This document shows, one piece after another, positions 1 to 11,443 of a stretch of DNA of 56,613 nt. Each line of letters starts with the position of its first letter. Within the stretch, counting starts at the first letter, position 1. The position numbers and the translations under genes were made by a program. Origin of the DNA: Acidithiobacillus ferrianus (GTDB lineage Bacteria > Pseudomonadota > Gammaproteobacteria > Acidithiobacillales > Acidithiobacillaceae); NCBI RefSeq assembly GCF_010378095.1, contig NZ_WNJL01000053.1:1-56613 (forward strand), given 5' to 3'. Under the pieces are notes generated by a model. It was not told the DNA's origin and did no database searches. It worked only from the letters and a program-made list of their open reading frames with translations.

Positions 1-144
1 GGGAAGTGGAGCGGGGGGAAAACCGGGGGGAAGTGGGGGAGGAATGGTACAACCGGGGGGAAGTGGGGGAGGAATGGGAAAAGGACGAGGAGCGGGGGGA
101 AAGGGATCTGGGGGAAAGGTAATAGCCAGCGAACATGACCGCGC
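1..144. repeat. G-rich purine-biased direct repeats at window edge
   Basis: Two near-adjacent copies of a 27-nt G-rich block (each beginning aaccggggggaagtgg) start at 21 and 51, a 30-nt period, with degenerate related blocks before and after. The plus strand is almost pure purine, with runs of five to six G. The tract lies just past the 3' end of the integrase gene, inside the putative integrated element. Its role is unknown; G-quadruplex potential or a recombination or replication-protein site are only possibilities. Confidence 0.7.
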
Positions 145-1143
145 TCACCCCAATAATTTGGCTAGATCCTCCGCTTTTAGATGAGTGTACCGTTTCAACA
201 TCTGCAATGTCTTGTGGCCGGTGATGGCGGCCACCTGCATTGGGTTCAGGCCCTTTTCAAAGAGCCTGGAAGTGGCTTCGTGGCGGAGATCGTGGAAGCG
301 CAAGTCCTCGATGCCGGCGCGCTTGCAGCACCGCTTGAATGCTCGTGTCACCGTGTCAGCATTCACATCCCAGACCAGACCATCAATCCGGCGGGGAAGG
401 GCGGACAGCACTTCCAGAGCATCCGACGACAACGGCACTCTTCTGACCGTGCCGTTCTTAGTGTCGGGAAGCATGGCCACCCGCCTCGCCAGATTCACGT
501 TTTCCCATTGCAGCCCGCATATTTCCGATCGCCGCATCGCGGTTTCAATCGCAATTCGCACTATATAGAGTATGTCGGGGTTTTCATCACGGCAGGCGTC
601 CAGAAGGCGGGTTTCCTCGTTGTCAACCAGCCTCCGGTCCCTACCTTGCGGCAATCGTGGCTTGCGCACCGCTTCGCATGGGTTGCTGATGGCTTCCATG
701 CCCCATTCCGTTTTCGCCACCTTGAATAGGTGGCTCAGGACAGCCAGGTGCAGGCGGATCGTGTTCTTGCTCTTACCCTCGCTTTCCATATCCTTGATCA
801 CGTCGGCGACGTCTTTTCCACGAATCGAAGCCATGAACCGCTTGGAGATGGGCCGCCGGAGCCATTGCTGCAACTTGAGTTCTTCGGGATGTTGATTTTT
901 CTTGTGTGGGGTGACTTCTGACAGATACCGCTCTATGCACTCTTTGAGTGTCGTGCTCTCCGACTCTGACCGATCACGCCAGACGCCTCGGGTCATCTCT
1001 GACTCTATGATCACCGCCCAGGCTTCTGCTTCCTTCCGCGTCCTGAAGGTCTGGTATTGAGACGGGAAGCCTTTTTTGCGGACAGAGACCTTCCAGCCGA
1101 TGTGCTCCCCTTCCCTGTCGTAGCTTGGTGTAATTGACGCCAT
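145..1143 (-). CDS. int: Tyrosine recombinase / phage-type integrase
   Basis: A 332-residue site-specific tyrosine recombinase that should catalyse integration and excision of the element left of tRNA-Leu. The catalytic set is visible: Arg in TAMRRSEICG near residue 204, HDLRH near 284-288, GHK near 310, and the nucleophile Tyr in KRYTHL near 319. The N-terminal half holds an AP2-like arm-binding region followed by a SAM-like core-binding domain, as in P4/lambda-type integrases. The start MASITPSY is chosen over an ATG 45 nt upstream because GGAGGGG lies just before it. The gene reads away from the tRNA 3' end, the usual arrangement for islands inserted in tRNA genes. It appears intact. Confidence 0.93.
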   Translation of the reverse strand: MASITPSYDREGEHIGWKVSVRKKGFPSQYQTFRTRKEAEAWAVIIESEMTRGVWRDRSESESTTLKECIERYLSEVTPHKKNQHPEELKLQQWLRRPISKRFMASIRGKDVADVIKDMESEGKSKNTIRLHLAVLSHLFKVAKTEWGMEAISNPCEAVRKPRLPQGRDRRLVDNEETRLLDACRDENPDILYIVRIAIETAMRRSEICGLQWENVNLARRVAMLPDTKNGTVRRVPLSSDALEVLSALPRRIDGLVWDVNADTVTRAFKRCCKRAGIEDLRFHDLRHEATSRLFEKGLNPMQVAAITGHKTLQMLKRYTHLKAEDLAKLLG

Positions 1144-1204
1144 TGCTCCCCTCCAGAGCGAACCGAAACTGACCTTAGTGTGCTGCAATTACGCTGCAAA
1201 TTCA

Positions 1205-1226
1205 ATATGGCAAAGATATGGCAAAG
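1205..1226. repeat. Tandem 11-bp repeat in the int-tRNA interval
   Basis: ATATGGCAAAG occurs twice back to back. Just upstream (about 1181-1200) GCTGCAA also occurs twice, 4 nt apart. Short direct repeats between int and the tRNA attachment site are what integrase arm-type or excisionase binding sites look like. That function is inferred from position only. Confidence 0.5.
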
Positions 1227-1228
1227 AA

Positions 1229-1257
1229 AAAGGGCCATTCCGTAAGGAAAAAACCCT
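1229..1257 (-). terminator. Possible terminator after tRNA-Leu
   Basis: On the minus strand, downstream of the tRNA 3' end, AAGGG and CCCTT flank a small TTCC-TTAC-GGAA hairpin, followed by a T-rich run. It could end the tRNA transcript. The stem is short and interrupted, so this is tentative. Confidence 0.3.
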
Positions 1258-1269
1258 TATGTTTCAACG

Positions 1270-1330
1270 TGGTGCCCAGAGCGGGACTCGAACCCGCATT
1301 CCATTCGGAGAGAGATTTTAAGTCCCTTGC
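1270..1330. other. Probable attachment site (tRNA-Leu 3' half)
   Basis: The 3' part of the tRNA faces the integrase gene 126 bp away. By the general rule for tRNA-targeted integrases, the crossover lies in this 3' segment and a second copy should mark the far end of the element, off the left edge. No second copy is visible in this window. Confidence 0.45.
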
Positions 1331-1354
1331 GTCTACCGATTTCGCCACCTGGGC
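1270..1354 (-). tRNA. tRNA-Leu (anticodon UAA)
   Basis: An 85-nt cloverleaf with encoded CCA. The acceptor stem GCCCAGG pairs with TCTGGGC, followed by discriminator A. The D-arm contains GGTAGACG, the anticodon loop CTTAAAA gives UAA, a long class II variable arm is present, and the T-arm contains GGTTCGAGTCC. The long variable arm and the A discriminator identify leucine. The gene is complete, so if its 3' end is the attachment site, integration has preserved it. Confidence 0.95.
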
Positions 1355-2183
1355 AAATTTGAACAGAGATATTTTTCAATGAGATATCTGTACTGTTTTT
1401 AGCTCCCCATTACCGCTAATTACCGTTGGCCGGGGAATAAAACCGGGACAACCGCTTGGTGATGGCGGTCGCTATGCCCTGGTCCCCTGTTGCCAGGGGA
1501 ACTATAGCATGACTCTGCTGAACTACAACCAGCCGGGCGTCCAGTCGCTTGTCTCCGGACGAACGTGTATACGGCCGGCAACCGAGCGGGAGCCATGATG
1601 GCGGCCCCAAAAAGAAATAACCACTGATTCGCCATCCGGGTCCAGCGCCCGGGATCTCGACAGGTTCAAAGCCGATAGGCCGTGAGTTCGACCACAAAAT
1701 ATGTCCCTGACGGCATGCTTGCAAGCCCGCCATGCGGTGACACGATCCGGGATCGTTGAATGCCCGCAAGCCCGTGGAATTCGCACCAGTGTGCATCGGT
1801 ACGAAGCGCCTGACGAGGGATCACTCCTCCGGTCAATCATCCGCCACCATTTACAAAAGACCAGGACGTTTTATTCGATGATCGGAATAGTTTGCGTATT
1901 TTGCTCATATTGTGAAGGCGTTGTTTGTATTGCTCGAAACCACCGTCTTGATGAAAAGAATAATTATCGGTATTCTGGTATAGTAGAATTTATTGTGTTC
2001 GTGGTTTAAAATCCAGCAAGCGATGCGCTGTCTAATTGGCGGGACTGGCGAATGGTATCTGCAAAAAACCATCGGATCCATTGATATATTGTGGATGTGG
2101 ATTAGCACAACTCCTAATCATGATCCGGACCACGACGATCTTTGTGAGTGACAATCACCCAGACATAATGGACAGGAGAGTAT
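1355..2183. other. Intergenic stretch, no convincing gene
   Basis: About 830 bp. The left part (1400-1850) is GC-rich and its open frames look non-coding. The right part (1850-2160) is AT-rich and presumably carries the promoter of the DUF481 gene. I recognise no homolog, RNA gene or repeat here. It may be decayed sequence on the core-genome side of the insertion. Confidence 0.5.
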
Positions 2184-2957
2184 ATGAGATGGTCAGAAGT
2201 TTCCCCAGCACCCTCCCATAAGCAGTATGGGCGACACGTAATGTGTCTTGTTATTTTAAGTATTGCTACATGGATGGGGTCAAGCACAGGCGCTGTGGCC
2301 AAAACTTCAAAACCCTGGTCAGGCAGTGCCGCATTTGGATTTTCTAGTGTCACCGGAACATTTCCATCTCTAAATCTTCACAGTGATGATTGGATACGCT
2401 GGCGAAAGTACCATTGGGAGAATCGGGCACATATGAGCTACAATTATACTGCCGCATCAGCGACCATTTATGCCAATCGCCTCGTGCTGGGAAACCAGAC
2501 TCGGTATTACTTCAAGCCAAAGATTCACTATGTTTTCGGTGATATCCGTTATGATAGGAATCAATTTAATGGATATTTTTATCATCTGATAGAAATCATC
2601 GGCGAGGGGAACATCATACATCTCAATAGGACCATGTCCATAGACTATCAAGGAGGCATCGGTGCTCAGGAGGATCACCCCATAGGCCGGAAATCCCAAG
2701 TCAATCCAGCCGCCCGGTTGGCGGTGAGCTATGAATGGCATCTCACCCGCCACGCGGATTTCAAGGAAGCTTTAACCACGTTGCTATCAACGGCCAACAA
2801 CAATACTTATGAATCGGTTACCAGTGTTCAATCTCGTCTGTATGGGAATTTTAGTCTGCAATTTTCCTACACCGCCACATATAATGAGTTCACCGCGATC
2901 AGTTATTATAAAAAATTCAATACCATCACCGCGGCGGATTTGATGTATCACTTTTAG
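2184..2957 (+). CDS. DUF481 (YdiY-like) outer-membrane protein
   Basis: A 257-residue protein with a hydrophobic N-terminal segment (about residues 20-38) followed by alternating aromatic and polar strands, ending in the C-terminal Phe typical of outer-membrane beta-barrels. The pattern (RYYFKPKIHYVFGDIRYD, YFYHLIEIIGEG, RLAVSYEWHLT) fits the DUF481 / salt-induced outer-membrane protein family, whose molecular function is not established. AGGAG lies 5 nt before the ATG. It stands alone between the tRNA region and queF and is somewhat AT-richer than the following core genes. Confidence 0.7.
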   Translation: MRWSEVSPAPSHKQYGRHVMCLVILSIATWMGSSTGAVAKTSKPWSGSAAFGFSSVTGTFPSLNLHSDDWIRWRKYHWENRAHMSYNYTAASATIYANRLVLGNQTRYYFKPKIHYVFGDIRYDRNQFNGYFYHLIEIIGEGNIIHLNRTMSIDYQGGIGAQEDHPIGRKSQVNPAARLAVSYEWHLTRHADFKEALTTLLSTANNNTYESVTSVQSRLYGNFSLQFSYTATYNEFTAISYYKKFNTITAADLMYHF

Positions 2958-2999
2958 TCGATCCGGACGCCAATGGCGGTGAGCGGTGCATGATGTCCG

Positions 3000-3425
3000 T
3001 CAGTAGCCCGGATGGTGCTGTGTCCAGTGCACGGGTGGCAATTGACTGAGGAGATCCGGATTCCTCCAGCCCGTTTGACGATGCTCGATGAGCACGTCGG
3101 TGGTGATGCCGCCGCGTACGTACCAGCGACCCAGCAGGCGCAGGTAACGCGGTGCAATCAGGTGGATCACCTCATCGGCGATACGATTCGTCATGGCTTC
3201 GTGAAAAGCGCCTTCGTCGCGAAAACTCCAGAGGTACAGTTTGAGGGATTTCAGCTCCACGCAATGTTGGTCCGCGATGAAATCCAGCATGAAATGCGCA
3301 AAATCCGGTTGCCCGGTCAAGGGGCAGAGACAGGTGAACTCCGGCAGATCCATGTGAATGATGTAGTCGCGCTCGGGGTGGGGATTGGGGAAACTTTGCA
3401 AGCTTTTGCCGGGTTGACTGGACAT
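3000..3425 (-). CDS. queF: NADPH-dependent 7-cyano-7-deazaguanine reductase QueF
   Basis: A 141-residue type I (short) QueF, which reduces preQ0 to preQ1 in queuosine biosynthesis. The catalytic Cys lies in the FTCLCPLTGQPDFA segment. The family signature is ELKSLKLYLWSFRDEGAFHE: the ELKS part plus the downstream His contribute to substrate binding in this family. Its length matches unimodular QueF. GAGG precedes the ATG. It is divergent from smc, with about 60 bp between the two starts holding both promoters. Confidence 0.95.
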   Translation of the reverse strand: MSSQPGKSLQSFPNPHPERDYIIHMDLPEFTCLCPLTGQPDFAHFMLDFIADQHCVELKSLKLYLWSFRDEGAFHEAMTNRIADEVIHLIAPRYLRLLGRWYVRGGITTDVLIEHRQTGWRNPDLLSQLPPVHWTQHHPGY

Positions 3426-3485
3426 CTGGAACTCCTCATGATCTATCGTCCGCCTTTCGCCACACTATAGCAAAAACTCCCGCCC

Positions 3486-6400
3486 ATGCGCCTCTCGGCC
3501 ATTGTTCTCCAAGGCTTCAAATCTTTCCGTGAAAATACCCACATCCGACTTGACGCGAATCCGGTGGTGATCGTCGGACCCAACGGCTGCGGCAAATCCA
3601 ACATGGTGGATGCCATTCGCTGGGTGTTGGGCGAGTCTTCGGCCCGACAATTGCGCGGGGGGACTTTGAACGATGTGATTTCCAACGGGGGAGGCCGCCG
3701 TCCCGCCGCGTCGGTGGCAACCGTGGAACTGCGCTTTGACAATGCCGATGGAGCGGCGCCCGGCGCCTTTGCCGACGTGGCCGAAATCAGTATCAAACGC
3801 AGTCTGGATCGTAAGGGGGACGGCCATTACCGGATCAATGGCGCGCGCTGCCGGCGCCGGGATGTGGGGGATATCTTCCTCGGCACCGGGCTGGGTGGTA
3901 ACGCTTATGCGATCGTTGAACAAGGCACCATCGGGCGCATCATCGAGGCTCGCCCCGATGACCTGCGCGCCATTCTCGAAGAGGCGGGCGGTATCAGCCG
4001 TTACAAGGAGCGCCGCCGGGAGACGGCACAGCGCATCGCCGAGACCCGGGAGCATTTGCAGCGCCTGCACGATATTCATGGCGAAATGGAGAGTCGGTGG
4101 CAGCATCTGCAGCGGCAGGCCCAGGCGGCCCGGACACTGCGTACCCTGCGACGGGAAGAGCGTCAGTGGCAGTGGTGGAGTCTGGTGCTCCGGCTGGAAT
4201 CTCTCGCGGCGGAACATCAGCGGACCTCGATGCGGTACGCGGACCTGCAGGAAAAAATTCAGCAGGAGGAAGATCGTCTGAGCACGGCGGTGCGACTCCT
4301 CGACCAACTACGTGAGGAGGGGCGGCGCGGCCAGGAGACCATCACGGCGATGCAGGGCGAACTCTATGCCATCCAGGCGCGACAAAGCGATGTCGAGCAT
4401 CGGTATCGGGAACAGCAGCAGGCGGTCCAGCGATGTCTGAGCCAACGGGCGCAACAACGCGCCCAGCGACAGACCATACAAGCCGAACGGACGCGACACG
4501 ACGACCACGAGACGCGGCGGCAACAGCGTGCTCAGTCGCTGGCCGAACGCCGACGGGTGCTGATGGATGAGGAGGAGCATGTCCGTCACGCACGGCAACT
4601 GGCCGAGCGGGATTGGGAGCGACAGGATCAGGCGCGACAGCGACAGGAGCACGCCTTGGCGGATATGCGCCGCCAGCGGGATGTGATAGCGGCCCAAATC
4701 CAGGAAATGGAGCCGCGCTTGCGAGATATCGAGCGCCGTTTGCAATTACAGTCCGCGGAAGTCCCATCGGAACGCATTGCACTGGAAACGCTGGAGATGC
4801 GCTGCCGGGAAGGCGAAACCGCCTTGCGGGAAGCGGCGGCGGAACACCAGGCGCAACGCGTGGCCCTGGAAGCGGCCCAGCGATATGTCATGCAGTCACG
4901 GGAGTCTCGTGACGCGGCGCAGGCGCGGCAGGTGGAGCGTGCGGCGCGCCAGAGCGCCTTGGAAAGTCTGCTGCAACGACTGCAACCACCCGCGAAAAAA
5001 GAGGTTCCGGGGGAAATTCGGCTGATGGATCACATTCAGGTGCGGCCAGGCTGGGAACGGGCCGTGGAGGAAGTGTTACGCGGCCGGCTGCATGCTGCGG
5101 TGGTGGACGAGGAGGCAGTGGTCGCGCAAGGCACGGTATTGTGGAGATGCGTCGCAATGCTCCCGTCCTTGGCGGAAGATGCGCTGGTGCAGGTGGTGGA
5201 GAGGCCGGAAACCTTCGATGTGGCGCTGAACGACTGGCTCTGGGGGCTGCGTCTGGCTCCGGACTTAACCGCTGCCCTCAGCCAGCGCGCGCAGCTCCGG
5301 GCGGGAGAAGCCTGGATCACCCCGCAGGGTGTGGTGGTGCATCGCTCGGGTATGGTTTTCCCAGAGCACGAGGGTGGTGCCAGCCTTCTGCAATGCCGTC
5401 GCGAATTGCAGGAAAATGGCGAAGCCCTGGCGCTGGCACAGACACAGGCGGCATCGGCCCAGGCCGTGTTGACGGAGGCGGAACGGCAATGCCGGTCCTT
5501 GGAGGAGCGCACCAGGGCGGCAGAGATCCGCTGGCAGGGATTGTATCGACAGGATGCGCAGGAACGGGAAGCCCTGGCGCGTTTGCGCAGCCGGGTAGAA
5601 GCGGAAGATCAGCGGCGTGCGGAAAGCGTAAAGGAATCCCAAAGACTCGCGAGCGAACGCCACGCAGTGGACACCCGTTTGCATGGACTTCGGCAGGATC
5701 TGGTCGCCAGCGAGACCGAATGGCAGGCACTGGACCAGGCGGTGCTCGATGCGCGGCGCGTGAGCGATGCGCTCCGGCGCCGGGTGGATGATCTGCGCGC
5801 CGGTTATGGACGGTTACGGGAGGAGCGTCAGTCGTTGGACCTTCAACAACAGCGACTGCAGGCGGAATCGGAGGCGGCCACCGCCCGGGCGGGGGATTTG
5901 CGGCAGCAATGGGAACAGCTTACGGCCCTTCTCACGCAAGGGAACGAAGAACGGCTTCGGCTACAGGCGGCCCAGCCAGGGATCGTTGCCGCCCGTGATG
6001 CCATCGCCGCCGCGCGGGCGCAGCAGAGCGCCGCGCTGGCCACACTGCAGACCGCGGCGCAAGCGGGGGAAGAGCGGGTCCGCCAGCAAGAGCGCCAGCG
6101 TCACCATCTGGAGACGCAGCACCGTGCTCTGCAACAATCGAAGGCCACCGCCGAACAACAACTGGCTGGTCTGCAGGCGCGCCTGGAGGAGCTACGGCAG
6201 CAGAGTGCGGTAATCATCCAGGATTTGGGCGACGATCCCGGACCTTGCCCGGACGCCACCCGCTGCGAGGAAGCCCTGGCCCGCATCGGCGCGCATATCG
6301 TCCGCCTGGGCAATGTGAATCTTGCCGCCGAGGAGGAGTTGCAGGCATTGGACACACGACGCAACCATTTGCTCGTTCAATTGGCGGATGTGGAGTCGGC

Positions 6401-6938
6401 TCTGCGGAGCCTGGAAGAAGCCATGGCGGCGATGGATCAGGAAACCTCCACCCGCTTTCGCGATACCCTCGACCAGGTGAATCACGCCTTGCAGGAACTC
6501 TTTGCCATACTTTTCGACGGAGGTCAGGCGCAATTGCGTCTGGTGGGTGAGGATGGGCTGGATGCCGGACTGGTGCTGCGCGCGCAGCCGCCGGGCAAGC
6601 GGAACGCCACGTTGCAACAGCTTTCCGGAGGCGAGAAGGCACTCACCGCCATCGCCCTGGTGTTCGCCTTGTTCCGCCTGAATCCGGCGCCCTTTTGCGT
6701 GCTCGACGAAGTGGACGCGCCCTTGGATGATGCCAATGTGGGGCGTTTCTGCCACCTGGTGCGGGAGATGGCGGTGCAAACCCAGTTTTTGCTGGTGACC
6801 CATCGCAGCTTGACCATGCAGGTCGCCGAACAGTGGATCGGGGTGACGATGACCGAACCGGGCATCTCCCGCATAGTACCCGTGCAGGTGGCGGAAACTC
6901 TGACGCAGGCGAGTCTCCGGGAACCGGCCGCGCCGTGA
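3486..6938 (+). CDS. smc: Chromosome segregation ATPase SMC
   Basis: An 1150-residue structural-maintenance-of-chromosomes protein. Walker A GPNGCGKS is at residues 31-38. A long Gln/Arg/Glu-rich coiled coil follows, with a hinge near residues 500-640. A second coiled coil leads to the ABC signature LSGGEKALT near 1046 and Walker B CVLDEVDAPLDD near 1068. SMC dimers with ScpA/ScpB organise and segregate DNA; scpA and scpB are not in this window. Domain order and length are normal and the gene looks intact. It is divergent from queF and convergent with the HAD phosphatase. Confidence 0.97.
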   Translation: MRLSAIVLQGFKSFRENTHIRLDANPVVIVGPNGCGKSNMVDAIRWVLGESSARQLRGGTLNDVISNGGGRRPAASVATVELRFDNADGAAPGAFADVAEISIKRSLDRKGDGHYRINGARCRRRDVGDIFLGTGLGGNAYAIVEQGTIGRIIEARPDDLRAILEEAGGISRYKERRRETAQRIAETREHLQRLHDIHGEMESRWQHLQRQAQAARTLRTLRREERQWQWWSLVLRLESLAAEHQRTSMRYADLQEKIQQEEDRLSTAVRLLDQLREEGRRGQETITAMQGELYAIQARQSDVEHRYREQQQAVQRCLSQRAQQRAQRQTIQAERTRHDDHETRRQQRAQSLAERRRVLMDEEEHVRHARQLAERDWERQDQARQRQEHALADMRRQRDVIAAQIQEMEPRLRDIERRLQLQSAEVPSERIALETLEMRCREGETALREAAAEHQAQRVALEAAQRYVMQSRESRDAAQARQVERAARQSALESLLQRLQPPAKKEVPGEIRLMDHIQVRPGWERAVEEVLRGRLHAAVVDEEAVVAQGTVLWRCVAMLPSLAEDALVQVVERPETFDVALNDWLWGLRLAPDLTAALSQRAQLRAGEAWITPQGVVVHRSGMVFPEHEGGASLLQCRRELQENGEALALAQTQAASAQAVLTEAERQCRSLEERTRAAEIRWQGLYRQDAQEREALARLRSRVEAEDQRRAESVKESQRLASERHAVDTRLHGLRQDLVASETEWQALDQAVLDARRVSDALRRRVDDLRAGYGRLREERQSLDLQQQRLQAESEAATARAGDLRQQWEQLTALLTQGNEERLRLQAAQPGIVAARDAIAAARAQQSAALATLQTAAQAGEERVRQQERQRHHLETQHRALQQSKATAEQQLAGLQARLEELRQQSAVIIQDLGDDPGPCPDATRCEEALARIGAHIVRLGNVNLAAEEELQALDTRRNHLLVQLADVESALRSLEEAMAAMDQETSTRFRDTLDQVNHALQELFAILFDGGQAQLRLVGEDGLDAGLVLRAQPPGKRNATLQQLSGGEKALTAIALVFALFRLNPAPFCVLDEVDAPLDDANVGRFCHLVREMAVQTQFLLVTHRSLTMQVAEQWIGVTMTEPGISRIVPVQVAETLTQASLREPAAP

Positions 6939-6948
6939 TCGGATACGC

Positions 6949-7641
6949 TCAGGTATGGTCTTCCGCCGGGGCGGAGCGCAGGGAGAGAATGGGCCAGTCG
7001 CGTTGTTCGGCCAGGGCGCGCAGGCGTGGATCGGGATCGACGGCCACCGGTCGCGCGACGGCCTCTAAAAGAGGCAGGTCATTGTGGGAGTCGCTGTAGA
7101 ACGTGCTGTCCCGCAGACTGGGTTCCCATTCCCGCCCCTGCGTCTCCAGCCAGGCGCGCAAACGCCGCACCTTGCCGGCCTGGAAACACGGAATGCCTAC
7201 CGTGCGACCCGTGAAGTCGCCGGAAGCCGTTTCCTCGGGCTCCGTCGCCAGCAAGTGGGGGATGCCGAACACTTCGGCGATGGGGGCGGTGACGAACCGA
7301 TTGGTGGCCGTGATGATGACCAGCGTGTCACCCCGCTGTCGATGCGTTTCGACCAAGGCGCGGGAATGGCCGGAAATCATCGGGAGTATGCGTTCTTGCA
7401 GATATTCGGCATGCCAGGCATCCAGTTGCGCACGGGGATGTGCCGCCAGGGGGGCTAGCTGAAAGTCCAGGAAAGCCTGAATGTCCAGGGTGCCCGCCTG
7501 ATATTCCGTATAAAACCGGTCGTTGAGGCGGTTAAAGTGTGCGGCATCGACGAGGCCCCGGCGACCCAGAAACTCCATCCAAGCGTGGTCAGAATCGCCG
7601 GAAAGCAGGGTGTTGTCCAGATCGAAAAGAGCGAGGGTCAT
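6949..7641 (-). CDS. HAD-superfamily IB phosphatase (SerB-like)
   Basis: A 230-residue HAD hydrolase of the phosphoserine-phosphatase-like subfamily IB (TIGR01490-type). Motif I FDLDNTLLSGDSD lies at the very N-terminus, motif II Thr in VIITATNRF, and motif III/IV residues in GKVRRL and YSDSHNDLPLL. The cap region is short and alpha-helical. The start MTLALFDLDNTLL is chosen over an upstream ATG because GGAG precedes it and motif I is then correctly N-terminal. The substrate cannot be read from sequence; similar proteins act on small phosphomonoesters. Convergent with smc (10 bp gap), divergent from ligA. Confidence 0.85.
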   Translation of the reverse strand: MTLALFDLDNTLLSGDSDHAWMEFLGRRGLVDAAHFNRLNDRFYTEYQAGTLDIQAFLDFQLAPLAAHPRAQLDAWHAEYLQERILPMISGHSRALVETHRQRGDTLVIITATNRFVTAPIAEVFGIPHLLATEPEETASGDFTGRTVGIPCFQAGKVRRLRAWLETQGREWEPSLRDSTFYSDSHNDLPLLEAVARPVAVDPDPRLRALAEQRDWPILSLRSAPAEDHT

Positions 7642-7661
7642 GGGTTCTCCGTCCAGGATGA

Positions 7662-10324
<2,663 letters not shown>

Positions 10325-10361
10325 CGGACCGGATGGACAAGCCAGTGAGATCCGGAGCGCT

Positions 10362-10847
10362 TCAGGGTTCGGCGGGTTTCTTCGCGGGTTCTTGGCCGCA
10401 GTGGGCACAGACCCCGTTGACCACGAACTCCATTTCAATCACGGAATAGTCGGCGGGCAACTGGGGCGCGGATACGCGGCTTTCGGGCAGGCAAAACACC
10501 TGTCCACAGGAGATGCAATGAAAATGCGGGTGCTGTGCCGTGCTTTCCTCGTGTCGCGCACTGAATCGCCAGACCCGGTCATCCGCAGTGATGCGGTGGG
10601 CGAGCCCCGCCTGCACCAGCCATTCGAGGTTGCGGTAGAGACTGACCCGGTCGATCGCGCCGGTCGCGGACGTCTCCAGACGCTGCCGCACTTCCAGATG
10701 GCTCAGGGGCTGTTCCGCTTCCAGCAGGGTTTTGAAAACCGCTACCCGCAAGCGGGTGACCCGTTGTCCCAGAGCGCGGATGCGCTGCGTTGCTTCAGCG
10801 TCTGGAATCGCCGGTGCGAGCGGCCGTAAGTGAGATGGGTGCGCCAT
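10362..10847 (-). CDS. Fur-family metalloregulator (Fur/Zur/PerR type)
   Basis: A 161-residue transcription factor with an N-terminal winged helix (VSLYRNLEWLVQAGL is the recognition region) and a C-terminal metal/dimerisation domain. The histidine cluster HPHFH is followed by CISC (Cys 111 and 114), and CAHC sits at 147 and 150, forming a structural Cys4 zinc site. The Cys pair near the C-terminus and the short acidic region leave Zur, Fur and PerR all possible; the metal cannot be assigned. It is convergent with atpC and divergent from bcp, a peroxiredoxin, which fits a peroxide- or metal-stress role. Confidence 0.88.
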   Translation of the reverse strand: MAHPSHLRPLAPAIPDAEATQRIRALGQRVTRLRVAVFKTLLEAEQPLSHLEVRQRLETSATGAIDRVSLYRNLEWLVQAGLAHRITADDRVWRFSARHEESTAQHPHFHCISCGQVFCLPESRVSAPQLPADYSVIEMEFVVNGVCAHCGQEPAKKPAEP

Positions 10848-10963
10848 GCGGTCATGCTAGAGCAGAAGTCGGGCGGGGCGCAAGTGACGCCGGCGCGTCG
10901 CTTCCCTGGACAGCGCCCTGTCTGCCGCGCTAGATTTTATCCAGTCCCACTCAGGAGTCCCTC

Positions 10964-11443
10964 ATGTCCTCAGAAACCCTTGCCGTTGGTCAACCCGCAC
11001 CCCAGTTTCGCGTCGCTGCGTATGGGAACCCTTCCGTCGTCAGTCTCGATGCGCTGCGCGGAAAAATCGTGGTCCTGTATTTCTACCCCAAAGATGATAC
11101 GCCCGGTTGCACGACCGAGGGACGGGAGTTCACGGCGCTTTACCCGGAATTTCAGGCAGCCGGTGCGGAAATTCTCGGGGTTTCCCGAGACACCGTGGCC
11201 AGCCACGAAAAATTCGCCTGCAAGTTTGATTTCCCCTTCCCGTTGTTGGCCGATACCGATGAGACACTCTGCAAGGCCTTCGATGTGCTCCAGGAGAAGA
11301 ACCTGTACGGCAAGGTCGGCATCGGCGTCGAGCGCAGCACCTTCATAGTGGATCGGGAAGGAAAAATTGCCTACATCGAACGCAAAGTGAAGGCGGCCGG
11401 GCATGCCGCCGCCATGCTGCGAATCGTCAAGCAACTGCCATGA
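10964..11443 (+). CDS. bcp: Peroxiredoxin, Bcp/PrxQ type
   Basis: A 159-residue thiol peroxidase that reduces hydroperoxides. The peroxidatic Cys is at residue 49 in DDTPGCTTEG, preceded by the YFYPKD motif. The resolving Cys that many PrxQ enzymes carry five residues later is absent; other cysteines lie in KFACKF and TLCKAF, so it is either an atypical or 1-Cys form. AGGAG precedes the ATG. The stop overlaps the start of phoH by ATGA, so the two are co-transcribed. It is divergent from the Fur-family gene. Confidence 0.93.
   Translation: MSSETLAVGQPAPQFRVAAYGNPSVVSLDALRGKIVVLYFYPKDDTPGCTTEGREFTALYPEFQAAGAEILGVSRDTVASHEKFACKFDFPFPLLADTDETLCKAFDVLQEKNLYGKVGIGVERSTFIVDREGKIAYIERKVKAAGHAAAMLRIVKQLP

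Noticed and set aside
1..144. CRISPR array
   Set aside because: The repeats are adjacent and G-rich with no unique spacers of uniform length, and no cas gene is present.
1416..1840. Overlapping minus-strand frames of 71-126 residues after the tRNA
   Set aside because: Composition looks non-coding, with no ribosome-binding site, motif or consistent frame; treated as intergenic.
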